From Nitrospirota bacterium (GTDB lineage Bacteria > Nitrospirota > Nitrospiria > SBBL01 > Manganitrophaceae), in NCBI GenBank assembly GCA_023248505.1, contig JAHFEM010000096.1, forward strand, positions 1,745-6,978: a stretch of DNA of 5,234 nt, in the 5' to 3' direction. The translations under genes and the position numbers were made by a program. The notes under the pieces are model-generated. The model did no database searches, was not told the DNA's origin, and worked only from the letters and a program-made list of their open reading frames with translations. The number at the start of each line of letters is the position of its first letter. Position 1 is the stretch's first letter. Positions 1 to 4,439 of the stretch are shown one piece after another.

Positions 1-235
1 GATGTTTGGACTGGCCGAAACGCCCCGGGTCGCGGGGGGAAAGGTGCCGGTCACGTTGCATCTGCTCTCTCCCGCGCGGCGCCCCATCCAGGTGACACAG
101 GATCTTCGCGGGTTTTGGGAGCGGACCTATGCCGAGGTGAGGAAAGAACTGAAGGGGCGCTATCCGAAACATCCATGGCCGGACGATCCATGGAACGCGC
201 TGCCGACGGCGCGCACCCGGCGGCGATCGCCTTAG
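1..235 (+). CDS. hrpB: ATP-dependent helicase HrpB, C-terminal end (partial)
   Basis: This is the last 77 codons of a gene that enters from the left edge; the ATG at position 2 is an internal methionine, not a start. The tail matches what I know of the HrpB C-terminal domain: a FGLAETPRVAGG segment, then PVTLHLLSPARRPIQVTQDL, then the tryptophan-rich end (GFWERTYAEVRKELKGRYPK followed by HPWPDDPW). HrpB is a DEAH-box-type RNA helicase-like protein of uncertain cellular role. None of its helicase motifs fall inside the window, so activity cannot be judged. The stop is TAG at 233-235. The gene converges on msrB with only 11 bases between the stops and no clear terminator hairpin. Family assignment is confident from the tail alone. 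Confidence 0.9.
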   Translation, partial: MFGLAETPRVAGGKVPVTLHLLSPARRPIQVTQDLRGFWERTYAEVRKELKGRYPKHPWPDDPWNALPTARTRRRSP

Positions 236-246
236 AAGACCTCTCT

Positions 247-735
247 CTATGAGGCCGGCACAAATTTTAATGCCGCGGAGTTAATGCAGTACCGCAGCCG
301 GGTCGGAGGGGGGCCGTCATCGAAGAGATGACCCAGGTGCCCGCCGCATCGGCGGCAGTGGACCTCCGTCCGAGGATAGAGGAGCTTCCAATCGGTCTTG
401 GTCCGGACCGCCGTCGGTTCAATCGGTTGCCAAAAACTGGGCCAGCCGGTGTGGCTGTCATATTTGGTTTTGGATGAGAACAGCGGCAGATCGCATCCTG
501 CACAGGGGTAGAGGCCGGGGGTCTTGTTATTGAAGTACTTGTTCTTGAAAGGGGGCTCTGTCGCCTCCTTTCTCAAGACGTTATATTGCTCCGATGTCAG
601 GAGGGCTTGCCACGCCTCATCGGTTTTCGTGATCTCGAACGTTTCGCCGGACGCTTCGGCGCGGGCGGGCCAAGCCTTAAAAACCTGTGCTAGGACGCCT
701 ACAATGCCGGCTTTCAATACGGTTCTCCGATCCAT
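247..735 (-). CDS. msrB: Peptide-methionine (R)-S-oxide reductase MsrB with Tat-like signal
   Basis: This 162-residue protein should reduce methionine-R-sulfoxide in oxidised proteins. Two CxxC pairs (C78/C81 and C127/C130) are the usual structural zinc ligands, GWPSF lies at 97-101, and the catalytic cysteine is C150 in RYCIN. The N-terminus MDRRTVLKAG has a twin arginine followed by a hydrophobic stretch (about 9-19) and an ARA site at 24-26, which suggests Tat export and action outside the cytoplasm. The usual resolving-cysteine position just before GWPSF holds threonine (T96). No cysteine exists outside the zinc and catalytic sites, so regeneration probably needs an external reductant or partner. 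The ATG start at 735 has AAAGGAG (741-747) five bases upstream. The start keeps the signal in frame with the domain. Family is certain; export is inferred. Confidence 0.95.
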   Translation of the reverse strand: MDRRTVLKAGIVGVLAQVFKAWPARAEASGETFEITKTDEAWQALLTSEQYNVLRKEATEPPFKNKYFNNKTPGLYPCAGCDLPLFSSKTKYDSHTGWPSFWQPIEPTAVRTKTDWKLLYPRTEVHCRRCGGHLGHLFDDGPPPTRLRYCINSAALKFVPAS

Positions 736-740
736 TCCTT

Positions 741-747
741 CTCCTTT
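741..747 (-). promoter_or_regulatory. Ribosome binding site of msrB
   Basis: On the minus strand this reads AAAGGAG, five bases before the ATG at 735. It fixes the start that includes the Tat-like signal peptide; a start further inside would remove that signal. Confidence 0.8.
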
Positions 748-826
748 CAGTCAGACTTCCGTTTCTTGCCTTCTCCTATTCGTCGTACGGTGCTCCCCTT
801 CCTTACATCGATCATACGCTCCATAG

Positions 827-835
827 AATATAACA
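827..835 (-). promoter_or_regulatory. Possible extended -10 promoter for msrB
   Basis: The minus strand reads TGT followed by TATATT, an extended -10 form (TGn plus a five-of-six -10 hexamer) about 90 bases before the msrB start. There is no good -35 hexamer at 16-18 bases, so this rests on the -10 alone. The same TGT-plus-TATA form occurs upstream of rpoH. The site lies immediately beside the ATG of the small ORF on the opposite strand. Confidence 0.25.
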
Positions 836-940
836 ATGAGCAAACCTTATCCGATTTCAATGGAAGGGAACGTGGAGGAAGTAGACTTTCTGAAAAGCTT
901 CCGCTGTGAGAAGGGGCATGAGAGCGAAGACACGAAATAA
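836..940 (+). CDS. Possible small protein of 34 residues, or gene fragment
   Basis: An ATG at 836 opens a 34-codon frame ending in TAA at 938-940. The product is charged, with EEVDFLKSFRCEKGHE in its middle; C24 and H28 resemble half of a zinc-ribbon-like motif. By hand count, about two thirds of codons begin with a purine and about 59 percent end in G or C, which is mildly coding-like. Against it, there is no Shine-Dalgarno sequence before the ATG, the start abuts a possible msrB promoter on the other strand, and I do not recognise the family. It could be a real small protein, the end of a broken gene, or chance. Confidence 0.25.
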   Translation: MSKPYPISMEGNVEEVDFLKSFRCEKGHESEDTK

Positions 941-1014
941 TACGGGAAGAATCTAGGCGGAAATGCTATTTGTCATCGGTTTTGGTTGCCGGTAAGTTTC
1001 GGCCATGAATCGAC

Positions 1015-1209
1015 TTAGAACCCCTTGTTCCATGAGAAGCGGGGCGGTTCGAGTCGGACCTTCGAAAAGAGTTCCAACCCGAACTCGTTCCAGGAAAGTA
1101 CTGCGATCTCTCGGTTCCTCAGGCTGATGGCACGGTCCGTCCCGAGGGTGTAGGGGGTTCGGTTGTGACGCTGATTACGTGTCTTGCTGCTTGTTGCTGT
1201 TTTTTCCGG
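1015..1209 (-). pseudogene. Start-less open frame with coding-like composition (possible gene remnant)
   Basis: A 64-codon stop-to-stop frame ends in TAA at 1015-1017 and overlaps the last 12 codons of the 145-residue protein in another frame. It has no ATG, GTG or TTG. Its later part reads like a folded domain (RNREIAVLSWNEFGLELFSK, then VRLEPPRFSWNKGF). Over the 51 codons from about 1170 leftward, I count G or C at roughly 53, 47 and 76 percent of first, second and third positions. That order is expected for genes of this base composition, and the antisense frame fits less well. I do not recognise the family. It may be the 3' end of a gene that lost its start, or a chance frame. Confidence 0.25.
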
Positions 1210-1612
1210 TCACCCTTTCGGACAATGCATGGACTTTTGCTTGGTAGCGCGGATCGGTTAAGCCCATTTCGTCGTAGGCTTCCAGCGCTTTAAAGAGCTC
1301 GTCAATCTTGGCTTCGATCTCTTTCAGCGTCGCCGGGTCCTCGATCACCTTCGCCATCATGTCTGCGGCGACCAGCCTCATCGAATCGACCCGCCTGCGG
1401 CTGCTGCATTCGGCCGCCTTTTCCAAAAGAAGCAGTTCCACCATTCGGGTGGTGAGCCAGTCTCCATCTTCCCGGAGCAGAAGCCGGCTCGGATTGCTAT
1501 CGACCCAGTCGATAAATGATTGCTGGAGCCGATACGCTTTTTCTTCAAAGGTTCTGGGTAATTCTCGGTCCTGCCAGGATGGCGTCTTTCCCGAGGTTTT
1601 CTCTTTTGACAT
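1175..1612 (-). CDS. Hypothetical helical protein, 145 residues
   Basis: I do not recognise this family. The product is soluble-looking and probably almost all alpha-helical. It has a polar N-terminal tail (1-20), helices around 21-40 and 52-95, an acidic-basic helix around 94-115 (TLKEIEAKIDELFKALEAYD) that could form a coiled coil, and a polar tail ending in NSNKQQDT. There is one cysteine (C69) and no signal peptide or membrane segment. The ATG at 1612 is chosen because AGGAGG (1618-1623) sits five bases upstream. A GTG two codons earlier (1616-1618) overlaps that ribosome binding site and is unlikely. It is transcribed alone, divergently from the membrane protein, behind a promoter-like pair. 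No clear terminator follows the stop. Confidence 0.8.
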   Translation of the reverse strand: MSKEKTSGKTPSWQDRELPRTFEEKAYRLQQSFIDWVDSNPSRLLLREDGDWLTTRMVELLLLEKAAECSSRRRVDSMRLVAADMMAKVIEDPATLKEIEAKIDELFKALEAYDEMGLTDPRYQAKVHALSERVTGKNSNKQQDT

Positions 1613-1617
1613 TCTCA

Positions 1618-1623
1618 CCTCCT
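1618..1623 (-). promoter_or_regulatory. Ribosome binding site deciding the start of the 145-residue protein
   Basis: The minus strand reads AGGAGG, extended to AGAGGAGGTG, five bases before the ATG at 1612. The alternative in-frame GTG at 1618 begins inside this sequence, so ATG is preferred. Confidence 0.8.
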
Positions 1624-1636
1624 CTGGATTGAGAGC

Positions 1637-1667
1637 TTAAAGATAAAGGATGATGCCTTGTCTTTAA
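1637..1667 (-). promoter_or_regulatory. Hairpin or operator-like inverted repeat in a leader
   Basis: The + strand arms TTAAAGATAAAGG (1637-1649) and CCTTGTCTTTAA (1656-1667) pair with one bulged A and one wobble around a six-base loop. The outer seven bases (TTAAAGA and TCTTTAA) are perfectly complementary. It lies 14 bases upstream of the ribosome binding site of the 145-residue protein and inside its likely leader. It could be an mRNA hairpin or a protein-binding palindrome; the sequence does not decide. Confidence 0.35.
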
Positions 1668-1714
1668 AGTAATCAATTTCGGAATGTCGCAGGCATTATC
1701 CCTGCTGTAGAAAT

Positions 1715-1743
1715 ATACTAATCTTCATTAGGAATTTTGTAAA
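1715..1743 (-). promoter_or_regulatory. Sigma-70-like promoter for the 145-residue protein
   Basis: On the minus strand TTTACA (-35, 1738-1743) and TAGTAT (-10, 1715-1720) are separated by 17 bases. They match the consensus hexamers at five and four of six positions. Transcription would start near 1708, giving a leader of about 95 bases that includes the two hairpins in this spacer. Confidence 0.4.
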
Positions 1744-1765
1744 GATAGCATATCCTAAATATAAA
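1737..1765 (+). promoter_or_regulatory. Sigma-70-like promoter facing the membrane protein
   Basis: TTGTAA (1737-1742) and TATAAA (1760-1765) are 17 bases apart and match consensus at four and five of six positions. The -35 hexamer overlaps that of the minus-strand promoter base for base. A transcript starting near 1772 would carry about 240 bases of leader before the gene at 2013, including the hairpin at 1863-1897. AT-rich DNA yields such matches by chance, so confidence is limited. Confidence 0.3.
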
Positions 1766-1862
1766 TGGGATAAATTTTGAATTTTGTATTTAATGGAATA
1801 CGTTCAAATGCTCAAGCTGTAAGCGGCGGGAGGGCGTTTTAGAGAAGCGTTCAGGGAAAACC

Positions 1863-1897
1863 GATCCGGATGGATAAGGTCGCCCTATCCATTGATC
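1863..1897 (+). repeat. Inverted repeat, possible leader hairpin
   Basis: ATGGATA (1870-1876) and TATCCAT (1886-1892) are perfectly complementary around a nine-base loop. After a small internal loop the flanking GATC tetramers (1863-1866 and 1894-1897) can pair too. No T-run follows on either strand, so it is not a typical terminator. It lies in the possible long leader of the membrane protein gene. Confidence 0.35.
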
Positions 1898-1922
1898 CAA
1901 CGCATCTTAAGGGTCACTATTT

Positions 1923-1956
1923 TTGTGGTTCTTGTCCTGGGCGGTTATGCTAGAAT
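1923..1956 (+). promoter_or_regulatory. Weak candidate promoter close to the membrane protein
   Basis: TTGTGG (1923-1928) lies 17 bases before TATGCT (1946-1951), and the overlapping TAGAAT (1951-1956) is a better -10 hexamer but without a well-spaced -35. If used, the leader would be about 50 bases. It competes with the candidate at 1737-1765. Confidence 0.2.
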
Positions 1957-2001
1957 CTTGTCAGATTCCTATTTCCAATGCCCGCTATGCCGGCTTTGTA
2001 G

Positions 2002-2007
2002 AAGGAG
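2002..2007 (+). promoter_or_regulatory. Ribosome binding site fixing the membrane protein start
   Basis: AAGGAG with five bases to the ATG at 2013. The open frame extends 30 codons upstream to a TTG at 1923, but no comparable site precedes any start in that extension. Confidence 0.75.
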
Positions 2008-2012
2008 ACCAC

Positions 2013-2420
2013 ATGGCTGCATCGATCCCGCAGGAGACAATTCCCGCTCGTCAATCTGTTCCCGCCGATATTATTTTCTTCGGCGTCCTGATGGTCCTCT
2101 CCGGAGTCATGGACACCTACATCATTATTGCCAATCCGGAGTATGGGCTTCCTGTGTTTGGGATGAAGCTGACCGGACCGGCCGGATGGTTTTTTAAGTT
2201 TCTCTCTCCCGTCCTTCATTTCACTTCCGGCTATGGCGCCGTTCTCGGCCGGCGATGGGCCTATCCCCTTTTCATGGCGTATTCTCTCTACGGCTTGGCC
2301 AGCGCAACCGTCAGCCGTCTGATCCTCCCTCCGCCCCACCGGATCCGGACGATCTTTATCGTGATCCTCTTGGTCGTTATGGTCTACCTCTATATACGGA
2401 GGAAGGCGTTTCGGAATTAG
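2013..2420 (+). CDS. Hypothetical membrane protein with four predicted helices
   Basis: This 135-residue protein is not recognised. After a polar N-terminal stretch (1-17) it has four hydrophobic segments at about 18-40, 57-77, 83-104 and 111-128, and a basic tail (RRKAFRN). Loops contain NPEYGLPVFGMKLTGPAGW and the proline-rich LPPPHR. It should sit in the cytoplasmic membrane. There is no cysteine, no obvious catalytic residue set and no transporter signature, so no function is proposed. The ATG at 2013 has AAGGAG (2002-2007) five bases upstream. The same frame is open back to 1923, but that extension has no ribosome binding site and overlaps a candidate promoter. The gene is probably monocistronic and converges on hsp20. 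Confidence 0.8.
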   Translation: MAASIPQETIPARQSVPADIIFFGVLMVLSGVMDTYIIIANPEYGLPVFGMKLTGPAGWFFKFLSPVLHFTSGYGAVLGRRWAYPLFMAYSLYGLASATVSRLILPPPHRIRTIFIVILLVVMVYLYIRRKAFRN

Positions 2421-2422
2421 GC

Positions 2423-2460
2423 AAAAAAATCCCCCGCCTTAAACAGTAAGACGGGGGATT
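2423..2460 (-). terminator. Rho-independent terminator of hsp20, shared by convergent genes
   Basis: Arms AATCCCCCGCCTTA (2428-2441) and TAAGACGGGGGATT (2447-2460) form a 14-base-pair stem with one mismatch and a five-base loop. On the minus strand the stem is followed by a run of seven T (2423-2429, overlapping the stem base), which is the classical form for hsp20, whose stop lies eight bases before it. On the + strand it starts seven bases after the membrane protein stop, but only a weak T-rich tail follows, so termination in that direction should be less efficient. Confidence 0.9.
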
Positions 2461-2468
2461 GAACGCAT

Positions 2469-2915
2469 TTATTTGACCTCGACGGTAATGTTTTTCGGTT
2501 TGGTCTCTTCTCTTTTCGGCAGGGTGAGGGTCAGAATCCCCTGATCGTATTTCGCCCGGATTTTCTCCTGATCGATGGTGACGGGAAGCCGGAAAGAACG
2601 GGCAAACCGTCCGAAGACCCGCTCGACGCGGTGATAGTTCTCCTTCTTCTCCTGCTTTTCAATCTTTTTCTCTCCTTTGATTTCCAGGATGTTGTTCGCC
2701 ACCTTCACCTCGATCTCTTTCAGGTTCATGCCGGGGAGCTCTGCATGCAATTGGATCGCATCGGAATCTTCGTAGATGTCGACCGACGGCACCCAATCCT
2801 GGACCAGACGCCCGTTTTCCGTCTCATGGTTATTCAAGGTATCAGACAGGAATTGATTCATTCGATCTTGCAAGGTGACCAAGTCTTTCAGGGGTTCCCA
2901 TTTTACGATCGCCAT
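2469..2915 (-). CDS. Small heat shock protein, Hsp20/alpha-crystallin family
   Basis: This 148-residue protein is an ATP-independent holdase that binds unfolding proteins in the cytoplasm and usually works as a large oligomer. The N-terminal arm (1-40) begins MAIVKWEPLKDLVTLQDRMN. The alpha-crystallin domain spans about 42-135, with WVPSVDIYED near its start and the hallmark YDQGILTLTLPKRE at 123-136. The C-terminal INV-type anchor appears as ITV in KNITVEVK. Length is normal for the family. AAGGAGG (2921-2927) lies five bases before the ATG. It is divergent from rpoH, faces two CCTTGAC-type promoter elements, has a leader able to hide part of its ribosome binding site, and ends at a strong terminator. 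Heat-shock control is therefore likely, though inferred. Confidence 0.97.
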   Translation of the reverse strand: MAIVKWEPLKDLVTLQDRMNQFLSDTLNNHETENGRLVQDWVPSVDIYEDSDAIQLHAELPGMNLKEIEVKVANNILEIKGEKKIEKQEKKENYHRVERVFGRFARSFRLPVTIDQEKIRAKYDQGILTLTLPKREETKPKNITVEVK

Positions 2916-2955
2916 ATGTTCCTCCTTTTCAAAAGGCCGCTCCGGGCGGCAAAAG
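2916..2955 (-). promoter_or_regulatory. hsp20 leader hairpins, candidate RNA thermometer
   Basis: In the minus-strand transcript GCCGC and GCGGC (+ strand 2936-2950) form a GC-rich hairpin with a five-base loop. Directly after it comes CCTTTTGAAAAGG (2924-2936), a near-perfect palindrome whose 3' arm is the first part of the ribosome binding site AAGGAGG (2921-2927). An upstream CTTTT (2951-2955) could compete for the same AAAAG. Weak A-U pairing at the ribosome binding site is typical of heat-opened leaders of small heat shock genes. No match to the ROSE or FourU consensus is claimed. Confidence 0.4.
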
Positions 2956-2966
2956 TATCTGTTCTC

Positions 2967-2994
2967 TAGATAATCCAGACCGGATAGAAGTCAA
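2967..2994 (-). promoter_or_regulatory. Proximal hsp20 promoter element
   Basis: The minus strand reads CCTTGACT with TTGACT as -35 (2989-2994) and TATCTA as -10 (2967-2972), 16 bases apart. The start would fall near 2960, giving a leader of about 45 bases. The CTTGAC half and the following GGATTAT also resemble RpoH-type promoters, although the spacing is about two bases shorter than in E. coli examples. Either sigma factor is possible. Confidence 0.45.
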
Positions 2995-3023
2995 GGTCCC
3001 GCTTCTCAATGGACCACATCGGT

Positions 3024-3051
3024 GAAATAATGCCTCCTTCGAAAAGGTCAA
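3024..3051 (-). promoter_or_regulatory. Distal hsp20 promoter element
   Basis: The minus strand reads CCCCTTGACC with TTGACC as -35 (3046-3051) and TATTTC as -10 (3024-3029), again 16 bases apart. It shares CCTTGAC, 15 bases of spacing and ATTAT with the proximal element, which suggests that the same or a related sigma factor reads both. Confidence 0.35.
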
Positions 3052-3087
3052 GGGGCCGATAAGCACCTTTTTTATCCTCCTCTTTTT

Positions 3088-3096
3088 TGTTATACT
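3088..3096 (+). promoter_or_regulatory. Extended -10 promoter of rpoH
   Basis: TGT followed by TATACT forms an extended -10 element. The -35 position holds only a T-run (around 3068-3073), as is common for extended -10 promoters. Transcription would start near 3103, leaving a leader of about 24 bases. Confidence 0.4.
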
Positions 3097-3126
3097 TTTT
3101 CCCCGATGCATTCATGATCAAGGGCC

Positions 3127-4047
3127 ATGGAAGAATTTGACGTCGAAAACATAGAGCAGGCGCCGGAAGTCGATATCGAGCCGGAGGAGCAGGGGGTTGC
3201 CGTTTACGATCCCCTACGCCGATACCTGGCGGAGGTTCGAAAATATCCATTTCTCAGCCGAGAAGAGGAAAAGCGGCTTGCGATCAAATTCAAAGAAGAG
3301 GGGGACCTTCAGGCGGTGACACAATTGGTCCTCTCCCATCTTCGCTTGGCGGTCTCCATTGCGATGGAGTATAAGAATCTTCCCTTCAATGTAATGGATT
3401 TAATCCAGGAAGGAAACGTCGGGTTGATGCAGGCGATCAAGAAATTCGACCCGTATAAAGATATTCGGGTGTCGACGTATGCCTCATGGTGGATCCGGGC
3501 TTATATTCTCAAGCACATTCTTCACAACTGGCGATTGGTAAAGATCGGCACGACCGAGGCGCAACGAAAGCTCTTTTTCCGCCTCTCAAAAGAACGGGAG
3601 CGGCTTGAGAAGATGGGATACGAAGCCGGCCCCAAGCTTCTTGCTGATCGGCTCAACGTGAAAGAGCAAGAGGTGGTGGAGATGCAGCAGCGGCTGGGGG
3701 GGTCGGAGACCTCTTTCGATGAGCCGGCCGGCGCCGAGTCGGATGAGACGTTGGCAAACATTCTTCCTTCGAACCAAGAGGGGGCCGATGAACGCTTGGC
3801 GAAGGATGAGCTTCGGAAGCTCTTTCAACAAAAGCTGAAGGAGTTTTCAAAGACGCTCAAACCGCGGGACTTGGAGATCCTCCGCGATCGAATCTTATCG
3901 GAGCATCCGAAAACATTGGATGCCTTCGGCCAGAAGCATCAGATCTCCAAAGAGCGTGTCCGTCAACTCGAAGAGAATCTGATCAAAAAGCTAAAGCGGT
4001 TTATGGAAGAGAAGATCAAAGACTTTAAGGATATCGGACCGCTGTAG
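3127..4047 (+). CDS. rpoH: Heat-shock sigma factor RpoH (sigma-32 type)
   Basis: This 306-residue group 3 sigma-70-family factor directs RNA polymerase to heat-shock promoters. A poorly conserved acidic N-terminus (1-25) is followed by region 1.2/2.1 (DPLRRYLAEVRKYPFLSREEE, 28-47), the core-binding segment DLIQEGNVGLMQAIKKFDP (91-109), and the -10 recognition and melting segment STYASWWIRAYILKHI (116-131). The RpoH box QRKLFFRL at 146-153 separates it from RpoD and RpoS. Region 4.2 with the -35-binding helix-turn-helix is at about 263-291 (ending SKERVRQLEENLIKKLKR). The ATG at 3127 has only a weak AAGGG upstream (3120-3124). Length is close to the family norm. The divergent hsp20 is a probable target. 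No recognisable terminator follows. Confidence 0.93.
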   Translation: MEEFDVENIEQAPEVDIEPEEQGVAVYDPLRRYLAEVRKYPFLSREEEKRLAIKFKEEGDLQAVTQLVLSHLRLAVSIAMEYKNLPFNVMDLIQEGNVGLMQAIKKFDPYKDIRVSTYASWWIRAYILKHILHNWRLVKIGTTEAQRKLFFRLSKERERLEKMGYEAGPKLLADRLNVKEQEVVEMQQRLGGSETSFDEPAGAESDETLANILPSNQEGADERLAKDELRKLFQQKLKEFSKTLKPRDLEILRDRILSEHPKTLDAFGQKHQISKERVRQLEENLIKKLKRFMEEKIKDFKDIGPL

Positions 4048-4093
4048 AATGCCGCACCCGGTGATTCTGTGGGAACCCCCGCCTTCCCGGCCG

Positions 4094-4122
4094 TTTACAT
4101 TTTCCGGGCGGTATGATATAAA
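4094..4122 (+). promoter_or_regulatory. Strong sigma-70-like promoter of the ferredoxin-folB operon
   Basis: TTTACA (4094-4099) and TATAAA (4117-4122) are 17 bases apart and each match consensus at five of six positions. A TG one base before the -10 (4114-4115) adds an extended -10 feature. The start would fall near 4129, only a few bases before the ribosome binding site at 4134-4140, so the leader is very short. This promoter separates the operon from rpoH. Confidence 0.65.
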
Positions 4123-4145
4123 CCGACGAAGTTAAAGGAGTCCCG

Positions 4146-4439
4146 GTGTTTCATCATCTTTTCGTCTGCACGGGGCCGACCTGCAGCCAGCAGGGGGCGG
4201 AAGAGACGTTGCAGACGCTCCAGAAAAATCTCGAAGAGCACAACCTTCGGAAGAAGGTTCGGGTGACCCTCTGCCGCTGCCTGGGGCAGTGCGGGAACGG
4301 ACCGAACGTGGTGATCTACCCGGAAGGAACCTGGTACGGCCACGTGGAAGAGAAAGAGGTCGGCCGGCTGGTCCGCGAGCACCTCATCGAAGGGAAAGTT
4401 CTCTCTCATCTTGTCCAGATCCCCGTCGATTCAGAATGA
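4146..4439 (+). CDS. Thioredoxin-like (2Fe-2S) ferredoxin
   Basis: This 97-residue protein belongs to the thioredoxin-fold [2Fe-2S] ferredoxins, which carry electrons in the cytoplasm; its partner cannot be named from this window. The start HLFVCTGPTC gives C8 and C13, and LCRCLGQCGNGP gives C43, C45 and C49. C8, C13, C45 and C49 are the likely cluster ligands by family pattern. The segment GPNVVIYPEGTWYGHV (52-67) is typical, and a helical tail follows. The start is GTG at 4146, with AAAGGAG (4134-4140) five bases upstream. It lies just behind a strong promoter and ahead of folB. Its stop overlaps the ATG of a mini-ORF in an ATGA arrangement. Confidence 0.9.
   Translation: MFHHLFVCTGPTCSQQGAEETLQTLQKNLEEHNLRKKVRVTLCRCLGQCGNGPNVVIYPEGTWYGHVEEKEVGRLVREHLIEGKVLSHLVQIPVDSE

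Larger units (their letters stand above)
736..1174. other. 439-base stretch without an assignable gene
   Basis: Between the msrB start and the stop of the 145-residue protein I see no gene of recognised family. It holds the msrB leader and a possible promoter (near 827-835), a 34-codon ORF on the + strand (836-940), and a start-less open frame on the minus strand (1015-1209) with a coding-like pattern. No convincing terminator, RNA gene or repeat was found here. Decayed gene fragments are the best reading, but this is uncertain. Confidence 0.5.
1613..2012. other. 400-base divergent control region, AT-rich in its middle
   Basis: This spacer separates two divergent genes. The stretch around 1700-1800 is far richer in A and T than its surroundings and carries promoter-like hexamers on both strands. 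Two short inverted repeats lie on the side of the 145-residue gene (1637-1667; also GCAGG/CCTGC at 1689-1705), and a longer one at 1863-1897 on the side of the membrane protein. No ORF with a ribosome binding site was found inside it. Confidence 0.5.

Noticed and set aside
51..263. A 70-codon frame opposite the hrpB end
   Set aside because: Antisense to a recognised coding tail, with no ribosome binding site or family resemblance.
1616..1618. GTG as start of the 145-residue protein
   Set aside because: It overlaps the AGGAGG ribosome binding site, which is correctly spaced for the ATG at 1612.
1870..1953. A 27-codon cysteine-rich ORF (HYFCGSCPGRLC at its end)
   Set aside because: No ribosome binding site, its start lies inside an inverted repeat arm, and nothing else supports translation.
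1923..2012. A 30-codon N-terminal extension of the membrane protein from TTG
   Set aside because: No ribosome binding site precedes it, while the ATG at 2013 has AAGGAG at ideal spacing.
1892..2197. A 101-codon frame from TTG with a signal-like hydrophobic start and several cysteines
   Set aside because: It has no ribosome binding site, crosses a candidate promoter, and from 2013 runs in another frame through the better supported membrane protein gene.
2916..3126. A CIRCE-type HrcA operator in the hsp20-rpoH control region
   Set aside because: The TTAGCACTC and GAGTGCTAA half-sites are absent on both strands.
3522..3850. Antisense open frames inside rpoH
   Set aside because: They are shadows of a strongly coding, family-matched frame and have low-complexity, arginine- and serine-rich products.
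4071..4108. Short stems (GGGAA/TTCCC, and CCCGG/CCGGG) as an rpoH terminator
   Set aside because: Only five pairs each, no T-run, and they overlap the ferredoxin promoter; no terminator is called after rpoH.
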